A DNA stretch of 64,000 nt, taken from positions 3,534,001-3,598,000 of the forward strand of contig NZ_CP084874.1 in NCBI RefSeq assembly GCF_020526085.1. The letters run 5' to 3'. The notes under the pieces are model-generated. The model saw only the letters and a program-made list of their open reading frames with translations. It was not told the DNA's origin and did no database searches. Both the position numbers and the translations under genes were made by a program. Positions 38,375 to 49,007 of the stretch are shown piece by piece (positions within the stretch are counted from its first letter, which is position 1; the number at the start of each line of letters is the position of its first letter). This stretch comes from Klebsiella africana. GTDB taxonomy: Bacteria; Pseudomonadota; Gammaproteobacteria; Enterobacterales; Enterobacteriaceae.

Positions 38375-39664
38375 ATGACACTGGACGATCTCGCCTTCGA
38401 TCGGCGCCACATCTGGCACCCCTACACCTCTATGACTTCCCCCTTGCCGGTCTACCCGGTGGTTTCCGCCCACGGTTGCGAGCTGTCCCTCGCCGGCGGT
38501 GAACAGCTGATTGACGGCATGTCCTCCTGGTGGGCGGCGATCCACGGTTACAATCACCCGCGCCTCAATGCGGCGCTGAAGGGGCAAATTGACCAAATGT
38601 CGCACGTGATGTTCGGCGGGATCACCCATCCGCCGGCGGTGGCGCTGTGCCGTCAGCTGGTGGCGATGACCCCGTCCTCGCTGGAGTGCGTTTTCCTCGC
38701 TGATTCCGGTTCGGTGGCGGTAGAGGTGGCGATGAAAATGGCGCTGCAGTACTGGCAGGCCAAAGGCGAACCACGTCGTCGTTTTCTGACCTTCCGCAAC
38801 GGCTATCACGGGGATACTTTCGGTGCGATGTCGGTCTGCGATCCGCAGAACTCGATGCACAGCCTGTGGCAGGGCTACCTGCCGGATAACCTGTTCGCCC
38901 CCGCGCCGCAAAGCCGCTTCGACGGCGAGTGGGATGAGATGGATATGGTGCCGTTTGCCCGCCTGATGGCCGCGCATCGTCACGACATCGCCGCGGTGAT
39001 CCTCGAACCGATCGTCCAGGGCGCGGGCGGTATGCGGATGTACCATCCGGAGTGGCTGAAGCGGGTGCGTAAAATGTGCGACCGGGAAGGAATACTGCTG
39101 ATCGCCGATGAGATTGCCACCGGCTTTGGCCGCACCGGCAAGCTGTTCGCCTGTGAACATGCCGGGATTACCGCCGACATTCTGTGTCTGGGTAAAGCGC
39201 TGACCGGCGGCACCATGACCCTTTCCGCCGCCATCACCACCCGAACGGTGGCAGAAACCATCAGCAATGGCGAAGCCGGCTGCTTTATGCACGGCCCCAC
39301 GTTCATGGGCAATCCACTGGCCTGCGCGGTGGCCAGCGAAAGCCTGCGCCTGCTGGAGAGCGGCGAATGGCAGCCGCAGGTGGCGGCGATTGAAGCCCAG
39401 CTGCAAGCCGAGCTGGCCCCGGCGCGGGGATCCGCGCTGGTCACCGACGTCCGTGTGCTGGGTGCCATTGGCGTGGTTGAAACCCGGCGTCCGGTCAATA
39501 TGGCCGCCCTGCAGCGCTTTTTCGTCGAACAGGGAGTATGGATCCGCCCGTTTGGCCGCCTGATTTATCTGATGCCGCCTTACATCATCACGCCCGAGCA
39601 ACTGACCCGCCTGACCCGTGCGGTCAACCAGGCCGTGCAGGACGAAACATTTTTTAGCGAATAA
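38375..39664 (+). CDS. bioA: adenosylmethionine-8-amino-7-oxononanoate aminotransferase BioA
   Basis: 429 residues, class III PLP aminotransferase using SAM as amino donor to make 7,8-diaminopelargonate. [49 protein letters not shown] and the PLP-lysine in [10 protein letters not shown] are present. I use the ATG at 38375 (MTLDDLAF), matching E. coli; an in-frame ATG at 38357 lies inside the operator. The start is only 5 nt from the operator end. Confidence 0.95.
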   Translation: MTLDDLAFDRRHIWHPYTSMTSPLPVYPVVSAHGCELSLAGGEQLIDGMSSWWAAIHGYNHPRLNAALKGQIDQMSHVMFGGITHPPAVALCRQLVAMTPSSLECVFLADSGSVAVEVAMKMALQYWQAKGEPRRRFLTFRNGYHGDTFGAMSVCDPQNSMHSLWQGYLPDNLFAPAPQSRFDGEWDEMDMVPFARLMAAHRHDIAAVILEPIVQGAGGMRMYHPEWLKRVRKMCDREGILLIADEIATGFGRTGKLFACEHAGITADILCLGKALTGGTMTLSAAITTRTVAETISNGEAGCFMHGPTFMGNPLACAVASESLRLLESGEWQPQVAAIEAQLQAELAPARGSALVTDVRVLGAIGVVETRRPVNMAALQRFFVEQGVWIRPFGRLIYLMPPYIITPEQLTRLTRAVNQAVQDETFFSE

Positions 39665-39690
39665 ATAGCGGAATTGCGTCGTCGGGAAGG

Positions 39691-39697
39691 CTACACT
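39691..39697 (+). promoter_or_regulatory. putative -10 element (CTACACT) of ybhB
   Basis: GGGAAGG-CTACACTT 38 nt before the ybhB ATG, the same motif and spacing as before mcbA at 1012. Confidence 0.4.
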
Positions 39698-39734
39698 TCT
39701 TTGTTAATCAGCGCATTATCAATGAGGATGAAGC

Positions 39735-40211
39735 ATGAAACTGATCAGTCACGATCTCCAGGACGGCGGCAAGCTGCCTAATCGTCACGTCTTCAACGGC
39801 ATGGGCTACGATGGCGATAATATTTCGCCGCACCTGATGTGGGATGATGTGCCCGCGGGGACCAAAAGCTTTGTGGTGACCTGCTACGATCCAGATGCGC
39901 CGACCGGTTCCGGCTGGTGGCATTGGGTGGTGGCTAACCTGCCTGCGGATACCCGCGTGTTGCCGCAAGGGGCCGGTTCCGGTCAGGCAGAGCTGCCGGA
40001 AGAGGCCGTTCAAACCCGTACCGATTTTGGTAAGGCAGGTTACGGCGGCGCGGCGCCGCCGAAGGGCGAAACCCACCGCTACATTTTTACCGTCCACGCC
40101 CTGGACGTCGAGAGAATTGAGGTGGATGCTGAGGCCAGCGGCGCGATGGTCGGCTTTAATGTCCATTTCCATTCCCTCGCCAGCGCTTCCATCACCGCCC
40201 TGTTCAGTTAA
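39735..40211 (+). CDS. ybhB: phosphatidylethanolamine-binding (Raf-kinase-inhibitor-like) protein YbhB
   Basis: 158 residues, PEBP family. CYDPDAPTGSGWWHWVVANLP is the ligand-site DPDxP...H motif and KGETHRYIFTVHAL the second one. Cytoplasmic; ligand and role in bacteria unknown. Strong GAGGATGAAGC ribosome-binding site. In E. coli ybhC comes next; here repeats and the hut genes intervene. Confidence 0.93.
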   Translation: MKLISHDLQDGGKLPNRHVFNGMGYDGDNISPHLMWDDVPAGTKSFVVTCYDPDAPTGSGWWHWVVANLPADTRVLPQGAGSGQAELPEEAVQTRTDFGKAGYGGAAPPKGETHRYIFTVHALDVERIEVDAEASGAMVGFNVHFHSLASASITALFS

Positions 40212-40218
40212 TTATCCC

Positions 40219-40301
40219 CCGGATAGCGGCTTGCGCCTTATCCGGGCAACCCGCGGTGCCGGTATATTGTCGGGTGGCGCTTCGCTTACCCGACCTACAA
40301 T
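40219..40301. repeat. REP pair after ybhB
   Basis: Two imperfect GC-rich palindromes: CCGGATAGCGGCTTGCGCCT with TATCCGGG, and TGTCGGGTGGCGCTTCGCTT with ACCCGACCTAC, as in Y/Z-type REPs. Confidence 0.75.
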
Positions 40302-40417
40302 CCCCCCAGGCCCACGCAAGAGAAGCGCCGCCGGGCAAGCGTTGATTACCTTCCAGGCAGCCCTGTTGCGCGGTTATTTTGCCGGGCGGCGGCTGACGCC
40401 TTACCCGGCCTACGGGG
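40295..40417. repeat. BIME, left direct copy
   Basis: Begins CTACAATCCCCCCAGGCCC, contains GCGCCGCCGGGC and TGCCGGGCGGCGGCTGACGC, and ends CCTACGGGG. The same unit recurs in the same orientation at 40794-40902. Confidence 0.8.
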
Positions 40418-40793
40418 TCCAGACCCAGTATGTGAATCGCCGCCGAACATGGGGCCGCTGAAACTGCCGGGGCTGGCGGCCTCAACATCGCTGAGACGTT
40501 CCCGGAAGGCCGGGGCAGCCCGCATGGATGCGGGCTGAGGGCCGTGTTTTGCAAGGACGCTGCCTCGGCCCGACCCGAAGCCTGCAGGGATAAGTCGAAG
40601 GCACCACGCAGTGGCGATGTTGCTGGCCGAAGCCCGGGGGTACAGGGGGCGGCGGCGACTGGCCGCCCCCTGTGCGCTCCCTGCGCCATGAGTGACATAA
40701 CGTAGAAGACATTTCGGGAGCGCAATGTGCTCGGAATTAATACAAAACAACTGTTTTTACCGGATTAAAACCGTTACAAGCCGATAGCAGTAT
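40418..40793. other. GC-rich structured island between two direct BIME copies
   Basis: About 375 nt without a convincing gene. Strong stems: CAGCCCGCA-4-TGCGGGCTG (40516-40537); ACAGGGGGCGGC-8-GCCGCCCCCTGT (40642-40673); GCGCTCCC/GGGAGCGC (40674-40681 with 40716-40723). The plus-strand translation near 40727 reads CSELIQNNCFYRIKTVTSR and a stop, which recalls short ash/Icd-like reading frames often annotated beside P4-type satellites. That likeness is from memory, so phage origin is a tentative inference. Confidence 0.45.
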
Positions 40794-40902
40794 CTACAAT
40801 ACCCCCAGGCCCGCGCAAGCGCAGCGCCGCCGGGCGATTGCCGCGGGCACGGAGCCGCTTTTATGCCGGGCGGCGGCTGACGCCTTGCCCGGCCTACAGG
40901 GG
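40794..40902. repeat. BIME, right direct copy
   Basis: Begins CTACAATACCCCCAGGCCC and repeats the left copy with a few changes, ending CCTACAGGGG. A further REP half (CCCCGGCAAGCGTAGCGCCA) lies at 40927-40950, beside the end of the permease gene. Confidence 0.8.
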
Positions 40903-40962
40903 CCTCTCCCAAGCTCACACCTCGTAGCCCCGGCAAGCGTAGCGCCACTGGGGAGATTGACC

Positions 40963-42345
40963 TTACTGTTCAGTGGCCACCTGCAGCGCGGTTTTACGCA
41001 CCCGCGCGTACCACACCAACGTCAGCAGCCCCAGCCAGACCAGGCCGGCGATCAGCGCCATCCGCGTCTCGGCAAACATCCCCAGCACGGCGATGACCAG
41101 CCCCATAAACAGCAGCGTCAACAGCGGCGCAACCGGCCAGAACGGAATGGGAAAGGCAATCTGGCTGCGCTCTTCGGCAGACAAACCGCGGCGCATGGCG
41201 AAATGGGATAGCAGAATCATCAGCCACACCCATACCGTGGCGAATGCCGCCAGCGAGGCAATTAGCACAAATACCTGCTCGGGGATCAGATAGTTCAGCA
41301 CCACCGCCGCCAGCAGCGCGCCGCCCATGACCACCACCGTCATCCAGGGTACGCCGTTGCTGGCGATGCGCTGGAAGCTTTTTGGCGCCAGCCCCTCTTT
41401 CGACATGCCGTACATCATGCGTCCGGCGCCAAAAATATCGCTGTTAATCGCCGAGATGCTGGCGCTGATCACGATGATGTTAAGGATGGTCGCCGCCGCC
41501 GGGATCCCCAGACCGTCGAAAATAAGCACAAACGGACTCCCCTGTTCGCCAAAGCTATTCCACGGGAAAATGGCCATCAGCACCGCCAGGGTGCAGACGT
41601 AGAACAGGATAATGCGCAGCGGAATGGTATTGATGGCCTGCGGGATCACCTTCTTCGGATCCTTCGCTTCCGCGGCGGTGACGCCGATAATCTCCACCCC
41701 GCCGAAGGCGAACATCACGATACCGAGCGAGGCGATGACGCCCTGCCAGCCGTTAGGGGCAAAGCCGCCGTGGCTCCAGAGGTTTTCCAGCCCGGTGGCC
41801 GGGAAGCTGTGGCCAAAGCCAAAGAAGATGATCCCCGCCCCCGCCAGCATCATGGCGATAATCGCCACCACCTTCACCAGCGACAGCCAGAACTCCATCT
41901 CGCCAAATACCCGCACGTTGCACAGGTTCATCGCACCGATAAAGAAGATGATGCTGAGGATCCAGATCCAGCGCGGCACATCGGGGTACCACAATCCCAT
42001 ATAGATGCCGAAGGCGGTGACGTCGGCCAGGGCGACGATCACCATTTCAAAGGTGTAGGTCCAGCCGGTAATAAACCCGGCCAGCGGCCCGAGATACTGA
42101 CGGGCGTAGCTGCCAAAGGAGCCGGAAACCGGATTGCGCACCGCCATCTCGCCTAGCGCGCGCATGACGATAAACACCGCCGCGCCGCCAATCAGATAGG
42201 CCAGCAGCACCGCCGGGCCCGCCGCTTTGATGGCGGAGGCCGAGCCATAGAACAGCCCGGTGCCGATAGCGGAGCCGAGCGCAATAAACCGAATGTGTCG
42301 GGCATTGAGCCCGCGCAGCAGATGTGGCTTGTGTTGTTGTTGCAT
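40963..42345 (-). CDS. amino-acid permease of the hut cluster (HutT/ProY-like, APC family)
   Basis: 460 residues, 12 membrane helices, amino acid-polyamine-organocation superfamily. Helix 1 [20 protein letters not shown] and the following [12 protein letters not shown], plus [16 protein letters not shown], are the AAT-family substrate-site signatures. Similar to ProY and histidine permeases. It lies 98 nt downstream of hutH on the same strand, so it most likely brings in histidine as part of hutU-hutH-permease; substrate is inferred from position. Confidence 0.85.
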   Translation of the reverse strand: MQQQHKPHLLRGLNARHIRFIALGSAIGTGLFYGSASAIKAAGPAVLLAYLIGGAAVFIVMRALGEMAVRNPVSGSFGSYARQYLGPLAGFITGWTYTFEMVIVALADVTAFGIYMGLWYPDVPRWIWILSIIFFIGAMNLCNVRVFGEMEFWLSLVKVVAIIAMMLAGAGIIFFGFGHSFPATGLENLWSHGGFAPNGWQGVIASLGIVMFAFGGVEIIGVTAAEAKDPKKVIPQAINTIPLRIILFYVCTLAVLMAIFPWNSFGEQGSPFVLIFDGLGIPAAATILNIIVISASISAINSDIFGAGRMMYGMSKEGLAPKSFQRIASNGVPWMTVVVMGGALLAAVVLNYLIPEQVFVLIASLAAFATVWVWLMILLSHFAMRRGLSAEERSQIAFPIPFWPVAPLLTLLFMGLVIAVLGMFAETRMALIAGLVWLGLLTLVWYARVRKTALQVATEQ

Positions 42346-42443
42346 ATACAGGTGTCCTGATTTTTTTATATGACGACAAATATGCGATGTAGGGCGGTCG
42401 GGGGAATGACGTCCCCCGACGCGGGTACAGAGAACAACGGTGA

Positions 42444-43970
42444 TTAATGCAGTACGGCAGGCAGCAGACGCGTCAGGTGACGGGCCGCCAGAAGCGCAAT
42501 GGCGTTATCGATATCCGGGGCGAAGTAGCGATCCTGCGAATAGTGCGGCACGCGTTCGCGCAGCAAGTGACGCGCTTCTTCCAGCAGCGGACTGGTGGTC
42601 AGTCCTTCGCGCATATCCAGCCCCTGCGCTGCCGCCAGCCACTCAACGGCCAGTACGCCGCGGGTGTTCTCAGCCATCGCCCACAGGCGGCGACCGGCGG
42701 CCGGCGCCATCGAGACGTGGTCTTCCTGGTTGGCGGAGGTGGGCAGACTGTCAACGCTATGCGGGTGCGACAGCGCTTTGTTTTCACTGGCTAACGCCGC
42801 CGCCGTGACCTGGGCAATCATAAAACCGGAGTTGACGCCGCCATTTTTCACAAGGAACGGCGGCAGCTGCGACATATGGCTGTCCATCATCAGCGCGATG
42901 CGACGCTCGGAAAGCGAGCCGATTTCGGCGATCGCCAGCGCGATATTATCCGCCGCCATCGCCACCGGTTCGGCATGGAAGTTACCGCCGGAGATGACGT
43001 CATTTTCGGCGGCAAAGACCAGCGGGTTATCGGAGACCGCGTTGGCTTCAGACAGCAGCACCTCAGCCGCCTGGCGGATCTGCGTCAGGCACGCGCCCAT
43101 CACCTGCGGCTGGCAGCGCAGGGAGTACGGGTCCTGCACCTTGCTGCAGTTATGGTGCGACTGCGAGATCGCGCTATCGTCGGTCAACAGGTGGCGATAC
43201 AGCGCCGCCGCATCAATCTGCCCGCGCTGGCCGCGCACTTCATGGATGCGCGCATCAAACGGACGACGTGAGCCCAGCGCCGCTTCGGTGGTTAACGCCC
43301 CGCAAACGACCGCGGAGGCGAACAGATCCTCGGCTTCGAACAGGCCGCGCAGCGCAAAGGCCGTCGACGCCTGGGTGCCGTTCAGCAGCGCCAGACCTTC
43401 TTTCGCCGCGAGGGTAATCGGCTCCAGCCCCACCTGACGCAGCGCTTCGGTGGCCGGCAGCCATTCGCCGCCGCGTACCCGCGCTTTGCCTTCGCCAAGC
43501 AGGGTCAGCGACATATGCGCCAGCGGCGCGAGGTCGCCGGAAGCGCCGACGGAGCCTTTCGCCGGGATCCACGGCGTCACGCCGGCATTCACCAGGCCAA
43601 TCAGCGCCTGGATCACGCTCAGGCGGATCCCGGAGAAACCGCGGGACAGACTGTTAATCTTCAGCACCATAATCAAGCGCGCCAGGTCATCATCCAGCGG
43701 CTCGCCAACGCCCGCCGCATGGGACAGAACCAGCGAACGCTGCAGGTTCTCCAGATCTTCCGTCGAGATACGGGTCTGCGCCAGCAGGCCAAAACCGGTA
43801 TTGATACCGTAGGCGGTCCGCCCTTCGGCGAGGATGGCGTTAACGCAGGCCACGCTCTCATCAATCGCGGCAAACGCGCTGCTATCGAGGGTGATGTTCA
43901 GCGGGTGGCTGTAAACATCGCGGAGCTGCGACAGGCTCAGTTGCCCCGGAATTAGCGTTAAAGATTTCAT
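42444..43970 (-). CDS. hutH: histidine ammonia-lyase HutH
   Basis: 508 residues. The Ala143-Ser144-Gly145 triad in [14 protein letters not shown] cyclises to the MIO electrophile; YGINTGFG near the N-terminus and the SYDYQ-equivalent late loop complete the site. Converts histidine to urocanate and ammonia. The start at 43970 overlaps the hutU stop (ATGA). Cytoplasmic tetramer in the family. Confidence 0.96.
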   Translation of the reverse strand: MKSLTLIPGQLSLSQLRDVYSHPLNITLDSSAFAAIDESVACVNAILAEGRTAYGINTGFGLLAQTRISTEDLENLQRSLVLSHAAGVGEPLDDDLARLIMVLKINSLSRGFSGIRLSVIQALIGLVNAGVTPWIPAKGSVGASGDLAPLAHMSLTLLGEGKARVRGGEWLPATEALRQVGLEPITLAAKEGLALLNGTQASTAFALRGLFEAEDLFASAVVCGALTTEAALGSRRPFDARIHEVRGQRGQIDAAALYRHLLTDDSAISQSHHNCSKVQDPYSLRCQPQVMGACLTQIRQAAEVLLSEANAVSDNPLVFAAENDVISGGNFHAEPVAMAADNIALAIAEIGSLSERRIALMMDSHMSQLPPFLVKNGGVNSGFMIAQVTAAALASENKALSHPHSVDSLPTSANQEDHVSMAPAAGRRLWAMAENTRGVLAVEWLAAAQGLDMREGLTTSPLLEEARHLLRERVPHYSQDRYFAPDIDNAIALLAARHLTRLLPAVLH

Positions 43971-45655
43971 TTCACGTTCCCCTGCGTTGCCGCCACCATC
44001 GGAAGATTCAGACCTTGTTCCACCGCGCATTCAATGGCGATATCGTAACCCGCGTCAGCATGTCGCATCACGCCGGTCGCCGGGTCGTTATGCAGGACGC
44101 GAGCAATACGCGCCGCCGCTTCATCGGTACCGTCACAGACGATAACCATCCCGGAGTGCTGCGAGAAGCCCATGCCTACCCCGCCGCCGTGGTGCAGCGA
44201 CACCCAGGTCGCGCCGCTGGCGGTGTTAAGCAGGGCGTTGAGCAGCGGCCAGTCGGATACCGCATCCGAGCCGTCGCGCATGGCTTCGGTTTCGCGGTTC
44301 GGGCTGGCGACGGAGCCGGAATCAAGGTGATCGCGGCCAATGACGATCGGCGCGGAGACTTCGCCGCTGCGCACCATTTCGTTAAACGCCAGACCGAGCT
44401 TTTGCCGCCACTCCAGACCGACCCAGCAGATACGCGCCGGCAGTCCCTGGAAGCTGATGCGCTCGCGCGCCATATCCAGCCAGTGGTGCAGATGGTGATC
44501 ATCTTTAATGATCTCTTTCACTTTTGCGTCGGTTTTGTAGATATCCTGCGGATCGCCGGACAGCGCTACCCAACGGAACGGGCCGATACCGCGGCAGAAC
44601 AGCGGGCGAATATACGCCGGCACGAAGCCCGGGAAATCGAAGGCGTTGCTGACACCCATTTCCTGCGCCATCTGGCGGATGTTGTTGCCGTAGTCGAAGG
44701 TCGGTACGCCCATTTCATTAAAGGCCAGCATCGCCTGCACGTGGTCGGCCATCGAGCGTTTCGCCGCCAGAATGGTGCCCTGCGGGTCGGATTCGGCTTT
44801 CTGCTGATACTCTTCCCAGTTCCAGCCTTTCGGCAGATAGCCGTGCAGCGGGTCGTGGGCACTGGTCTGGTCGGTGACCATATCCGGGCGCACGCCGCGC
44901 TTCACCAGCTCCGGCACAATCTCCGCGGCGTTGCCGCACAGCGCGATGGAGATGGCGCGGCCTTCGGCGGTGTATTTCTTGATGCGTGCCAGGGCGTCAT
45001 CCAGCGAGGTGGCTTGTTCATCCACGTAGCGGGTACGCAGACGGAAATCGATGCGGCTCTGCTGGCATTCAATGTTCAGCGAGCAGGCGCCCGCCAGCGT
45101 CGCGGCCAGCGGCTGCGCGCCGCCCATTCCGCCCAGACCGGCGGTTAACACCCAGCGGCCTTTCAGGCTGCCCTGATAGTGCTGGCGACCGGCTTCGACG
45201 AAAGTTTCGTAGGTGCCCTGCACGATGCCCTGGCTACCGATATAGATCCAGCTGCCGGCGGTCATCTGGCCGTACATCGCCAGCCCTTTGGCATCCAGCT
45301 CGTTAAAGTGTTCCCAGGTGGCCCAGTGCGGGACCAGGTTGGAGTTGGCGATCAGCACGCGCGGTGAGTTTTCATGCGTTTTAAAGACGCCGACCGGTTT
45401 ACCGGACTGCACCAGCAGGGTTTCGTCGCCTTCCAGGTTTTTCAGCGCCTTCACGATAGCGTCATAGCATTCCCAGTTGCGCGCAGCGCGACCAATACCG
45501 CCATAGACCACCAGCTCATGCGGGTTTTCGGCGACATCGGGATCGAGGTTATTCATTAACATACGCAGCGGCGCTTCGGTCAACCAGCTCTTGGCGGTAA
45601 GCGTCGTGCCTCTTGGCGCACGGACGTCCAGCTGGCGATATTTGCTTTGCGACAT
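43967..45655 (-). CDS. hutU: urocanate hydratase HutU
   Basis: 562 residues, NAD-dependent (tightly bound NAD as electrophile). [49 protein letters not shown] and [16 protein letters not shown] are family hallmarks. Converts urocanate to imidazolonepropionate. First gene of hutUH; ATG at 45655 ([10 protein letters not shown]) is used, since the frame to 45697 crosses the operator. Confidence 0.96.
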   Translation of the reverse strand: MSQSKYRQLDVRAPRGTTLTAKSWLTEAPLRMLMNNLDPDVAENPHELVVYGGIGRAARNWECYDAIVKALKNLEGDETLLVQSGKPVGVFKTHENSPRVLIANSNLVPHWATWEHFNELDAKGLAMYGQMTAGSWIYIGSQGIVQGTYETFVEAGRQHYQGSLKGRWVLTAGLGGMGGAQPLAATLAGACSLNIECQQSRIDFRLRTRYVDEQATSLDDALARIKKYTAEGRAISIALCGNAAEIVPELVKRGVRPDMVTDQTSAHDPLHGYLPKGWNWEEYQQKAESDPQGTILAAKRSMADHVQAMLAFNEMGVPTFDYGNNIRQMAQEMGVSNAFDFPGFVPAYIRPLFCRGIGPFRWVALSGDPQDIYKTDAKVKEIIKDDHHLHHWLDMARERISFQGLPARICWVGLEWRQKLGLAFNEMVRSGEVSAPIVIGRDHLDSGSVASPNRETEAMRDGSDAVSDWPLLNALLNTASGATWVSLHHGGGVGMGFSQHSGMVIVCDGTDEAAARIARVLHNDPATGVMRHADAGYDIAIECAVEQGLNLPMVAATQGNVK

Positions 45656-45700
45656 CGGGGTTTCTCCTGACAATGAACGTTGTGTACGTAGATACATATA

Positions 45701-45714
45701 CTTGTCTATACAAG
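45701..45714. promoter_or_regulatory. HutC operator of hutUH
   Basis: CTTGT-4-ACAAG dyad with core TGTCTATACAA (45703-45713), 46 nt before hutU. Its reverse complement, TTGTATAGACA, is repeated exactly in front of hutI at 48772-48782. Two such sites fit HutC repression of both hut promoters. Confidence 0.75.
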
Positions 45715-45761
45715 CATGCGCAAGCCAGGATTTAACAGAAATGATACAATTTTGTTATATT

Positions 45762-45788
45762 GCGTCAGCAATCACGTTTTGCTGACGC
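45762..45788. other. 9-bp hairpin between hutC and hutU
   Basis: GCGTCAGCA-9-TGCTGACGC, just beyond the hutC stop. Neither side has a T-run, so it is not a standard intrinsic terminator; it may end or protect hutC mRNA or form a protein site upstream of the hutU promoter. Confidence 0.5.
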
Positions 45789-45797
45789 CAGCGTGGA

Positions 45798-46523
45798 TCA
45801 GGAACCAAAGCGCCCCTGCAGACGATAACGGCTACCGGGGAACAGCAGGCGCGCGTGAGAGACAATGTGGGTTGTAGACCAGGTGCGGCGGCGGATCAGC
45901 AGGCATGGGTCGTGGGCGTGAATATGCAGCAGGGCACACTCTTCCGCCGTGGCCTGCACCGCTTCAACAATATGTTCACCTTCGGTTAACGGCGCAATCA
46001 GCGACAGGTAATCATGCGGCGTGGTGGCGGTGTAATCCTGATGCAGATAGTCCGGTACCACCGCGGCATTCACGCAGCGATCTTCGATTTGCACCGGCAC
46101 CTCGTTTTCGTAATGGACCATCAGCGAGTGAAAGATGCGGGTGCCTTCCGGGACGCTGAGCGCCGTCGCCTGAATATGATCCGCCCGGGTCTCCTCCAGC
46201 AGGAGCACCTCACAGCGGTGCTGATGATGACGGGCAACAATTTCCGCCGCAATGCTGCGCACTTCAAACAGCGCCGACTGCCCTTTCGGCTCGGCGACAA
46301 AGGTTCCCACCCCTTGCAACCTGACCAGCAGGCCTTCGTCCGTCAGCTCGCGCAGCGCGCGGTTGATAGTCATCCGGCTGAAGCCGAACTGGGCTACCAA
46401 CTCGGCTTCCGAAGGGATACGGTCATGTGGTCGCCAGACGCCGCTGTGGATCTTTTCACCGATAGCCTGCTTCACCTTCTCATAAAAAGGCGCGGGCGCG
46501 GAACGGGGTTGTTGTGAAAACAT
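45798..46523 (-). CDS. hutC: histidine-utilisation repressor HutC (GntR family)
   Basis: 241 residues. GntR winged helix (about 12-75: IPSEAELVAQFGFSRMTINRALRELTDEGLLVRLQGVGTF split by sequence) and a UTRA effector domain (95-235) that binds urocanate, the inducer. ATG at 46523 (MFSQQPRSAPAPFY) is preferred to a TTG seven codons earlier. Third gene of hutIGC, 57 nt after hutG. Confidence 0.94.
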   Translation of the reverse strand: MFSQQPRSAPAPFYEKVKQAIGEKIHSGVWRPHDRIPSEAELVAQFGFSRMTINRALRELTDEGLLVRLQGVGTFVAEPKGQSALFEVRSIAAEIVARHHQHRCEVLLLEETRADHIQATALSVPEGTRIFHSLMVHYENEVPVQIEDRCVNAAVVPDYLHQDYTATTPHDYLSLIAPLTEGEHIVEAVQATAEECALLHIHAHDPCLLIRRRTWSTTHIVSHARLLFPGSRYRLQGRFGS

Positions 46524-46580
46524 AGCCTGGCTTTCCTTTTGCAAAATGGGCGGCGAAGCCCCCAGAATATACCGGAATGG

Positions 46581-47537
46581 CTACTGCCACCAATGGGCGA
46601 TTTGCCATGCCAGACGGGCCGCCGCGCGGGCGCCCTGTCCGTCGATGTCAAATTGCGGATTAAACTCGACCAAATCCACCGCCTGTAGCTTGCCGCTGCG
46701 GCACAACGGCTCAACGATGCGCAGCAGCGTGGCCAGCGGCACGCCCAGCGCCGCCGGGGCCGACACCGCCGGCATTTCTCGCGCCGGCAGCACATCGAGA
46801 TCGATAGTCAGATATAGACGATCGTATTGCGCGATATTGCGCTCAAGCTCCGCCAGCACGCGAGTTTCGAAGGCTGTCAGCACCTCCAGATCCTCAACGA
46901 TAGTCACCTGGCGGCGCGCCGCTTCATCCCACAGCGCCTGGGTGTTCGCCGCCCGGCTCACGCCGATGCAGGTATAGTGAAAACCGCGCTGCTGCGCGTC
47001 ACACTCCAGCGCCAGCTGGCGGAACGGCGTCCCGGAGCTGGCGCAGTCGGCAAAGCGCAGATCCAGATGCGCATCGAGATTAATAATGCCCACCTTTTCG
47101 CCCGGGAAGGCATCCAGTACCCCGGCGCCGTGGCCGAAGGCCGTCTCGTGGCCGCCGCCCAGGACCAGCGTGCGTTTACCCGCCCGCTGACAGTCGGCCA
47201 CCGCCTCGCGCAGCGCCTGATGCGCGGCTTCTAACTGCTCGCCGTCGACGCTGATGGTGCCCATATCCACGCAGCGGTCATGGCCCTGATGGCTGGCCAT
47301 GTTGGCCAACGCGCGGCGCAGCGTTTCCGGGCCATGCGCGGCGCCGGTGCGCCCTTTGTTACGCCGGACCCCTTCGTCGCAGGCGAAGCCAAGCAGTGCG
47401 ATATCGCCAGGCATCTCCTGCGGGGCGAAGTGTTCCGCGCGGGCGATGGTCTGGAACAGGCGTAGCGCATTGGGCGCTTCCGCGCTATCGTCGCGCCCCT
47501 GCCAGAGACTGGCGGGCGTAGCTTGCCACAGCATCAT
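46581..47537 (-). CDS. hutG: formimidoylglutamase HutG
   Basis: 318 residues, arginase/ureohydrolase family with binuclear manganese: [18 protein letters not shown] and TIDLDVLPA carry the metal-binding His/Asp residues. Hydrolyses formiminoglutamate to glutamate and formamide. Starts ATGATG overlapping the hutI stop by four bases. Confidence 0.95.
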   Translation of the reverse strand: MMLWQATPASLWQGRDDSAEAPNALRLFQTIARAEHFAPQEMPGDIALLGFACDEGVRRNKGRTGAAHGPETLRRALANMASHQGHDRCVDMGTISVDGEQLEAAHQALREAVADCQRAGKRTLVLGGGHETAFGHGAGVLDAFPGEKVGIINLDAHLDLRFADCASSGTPFRQLALECDAQQRGFHYTCIGVSRAANTQALWDEAARRQVTIVEDLEVLTAFETRVLAELERNIAQYDRLYLTIDLDVLPAREMPAVSAPAALGVPLATLLRIVEPLCRSGKLQAVDLVEFNPQFDIDGQGARAAARLAWQIAHWWQ

Positions 47538-48751
47538 TGCAGTTCTCCTCGTACCACACGCCCCCAGAGCGGACTGCGCCCCGGCTCATACACCATTTCG
47601 ACCGGATGCTCAGCATCCCAGATAGCAAAGTTAGCGACAAAGCCCGCCGCCAGCTGACCGTGACTCTCCTGTCGCCCCAGCGCCCGCGCAGCATGGCGTG
47701 TGACGCCGGCCCACGCCTCTTCCGGCGTCAGGCCAAACTTAACGCAGGCCATATTCATCGCCAGATGCAGACTGGCGAAGGGGCTGGTGCCCGGGTTGAA
47801 ATCGGTCGCCACCGCCATCGGCACCTGGTACTTGCGCAGCAGTTCCACCGGCGGTTTGCGGGTTTCATTAAGGAAGTAGAACGCGCCGGGGAGCAGGGCT
47901 GCCACGGTGCCGCTTTCGCGCATCGCCGCCACGCCCTCTTCCGTCAGATACTCGATATGGTCGGCGGAAAGCCCATGATAGCGGCTCACCAGTTGAGCGC
48001 CGCCCAGCGACGAGAGCTGCTCAACGTGGCCTTTTACCGGAATGCCCAGCGCCTGCGCCGCCTGAAAGACGCGCTCAGTTTGCTGCGGGCTGAAGCCGAC
48101 GTTTTCACAGAAGACGTCAACGCTTTCAAACAATCCCTCCTGCCACAGCGTCGGCAGTATGGTCTCGCAGACCAGCGAGATATAGCCATCGGCGTCGCCA
48201 TGATATTCCGGCGGAGTGGCGTGGGCGGAGAGCAGCGTCGCCGACAGTTCCACGCCATTATGATCGGCCAGTTGTCGAGCGACCCGCAGCATTTTGCGTT
48301 CGTTTGGCAGGTCCAGGCCGTAGCCGGATTTGATCTCCAGGGTGGTCACCCCTTCACGCAGCAGACGGGCCAGCCGCGGCTGGGCCAGCGCCAGTAGTTC
48401 AGCTTCGCTGCTGTCGCGCGTGGCGCGCACGGTGGAGTTAATTCCGCCGCCGCTGGCGCTGATGGTTTGATAGGAGACGCCGTTCAGTCGCTGCTCCCAC
48501 TCCTGCGCCCGGCTGCCGCCGAAGACGAGATGGGTATGGCAGTCGATTAATCCCGGCGTGACCAGCCGGCCTTTAAGATCGATACTGCGCCCGCTGGGAA
48601 CGTCATCTTCGGGAACAATCGCCGCAATGCGACCGTCACGCACCAGCAGCGCATGGTGCTCCAGCAGGCCGTACGGTTGAGCGTAATCGGGGTTCAGGGT
48701 GGCGAGACGCACGTTTCGCCAGATAACGCGTTCAGAGGTGGCTTGAGTCAT
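47534..48751 (-). CDS. hutI: imidazolonepropionase HutI
   Basis: 405 residues, amidohydrolase. [15 protein letters not shown] provides the two metal-binding His; [26 protein letters not shown] and [10 protein letters not shown] give further metal and active-site residues. Opens the imidazolone ring to formiminoglutamate. First gene of hutIGC; ATG at 48751 ([16 protein letters not shown]). Longer upstream frame lies in the promoter region. Confidence 0.95.
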   Translation of the reverse strand: MTQATSERVIWRNVRLATLNPDYAQPYGLLEHHALLVRDGRIAAIVPEDDVPSGRSIDLKGRLVTPGLIDCHTHLVFGGSRAQEWEQRLNGVSYQTISASGGGINSTVRATRDSSEAELLALAQPRLARLLREGVTTLEIKSGYGLDLPNERKMLRVARQLADHNGVELSATLLSAHATPPEYHGDADGYISLVCETILPTLWQEGLFESVDVFCENVGFSPQQTERVFQAAQALGIPVKGHVEQLSSLGGAQLVSRYHGLSADHIEYLTEEGVAAMRESGTVAALLPGAFYFLNETRKPPVELLRKYQVPMAVATDFNPGTSPFASLHLAMNMACVKFGLTPEEAWAGVTRHAARALGRQESHGQLAAGFVANFAIWDAEHPVEMVYEPGRSPLWGRVVRGELQ

Positions 48752-48771
48752 AGCGCTTAACTTGTCATGGG

Positions 48772-48782
48772 TTGTATAGACA
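48772..48782. promoter_or_regulatory. HutC operator of hutIGC
   Basis: TTGTATAGACA, identical (in opposite orientation) to the core at 45703-45713, 20 nt upstream of hutI. The 256-nt gap 48752-49007 otherwise shows only AT-rich promoter-like sequence for hutI and ybhC. Confidence 0.7.
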
Positions 48783-49007
48783 TTTATTTTCATAACGCCG
48801 ATAAAGTCAACAATAGCGCGGGGAAATGTTATTTTTTTGTGACTAAAGACCATCCAGCAGGACTGCACGTTGCGTAAAGACGGTAAGTTTTTCCGCCCAT
48901 GTCTTCCCGTTTCGTTCAAGTTAGTATAAAACAGCAGGTTTTAAAGGACTTATACCCTGGCGTCTCAGCCGGGGTATTTCACTACGCTTAATTTTGCCCG
49001 GAGCAAC

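Noticed and set aside
38342-39601. 419-codon minus-strand open frame opposite bioA
   Set aside because: Antisense shadow; the His/Arg/Gln-rich product is typical of complement reading of GC-rich coding DNA, and bioA is unambiguous.
40204-40750. Minus-strand frames of 130-170 codons over the repeat island
   Set aside because: They cross REP/BIME units and structured stems and have no good start; the resemblance to annotated hypothetical proteins is likely propagated misannotation.
40418-40793. Possible insertion sequence between direct repeats
   Set aside because: No transposase frame, no terminal inverted repeats of the island itself, and the flanking copies are BIMEs over 100 bp long rather than short target duplications.
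44015-45148. 377-codon plus-strand open frame opposite hutU
   Set aside because: Antisense shadow of hutU with no recognisable domain.
45762-45788. Hairpin considered as hutC terminator
   Set aside because: No T-run on either side, so it was kept only as a hairpin.
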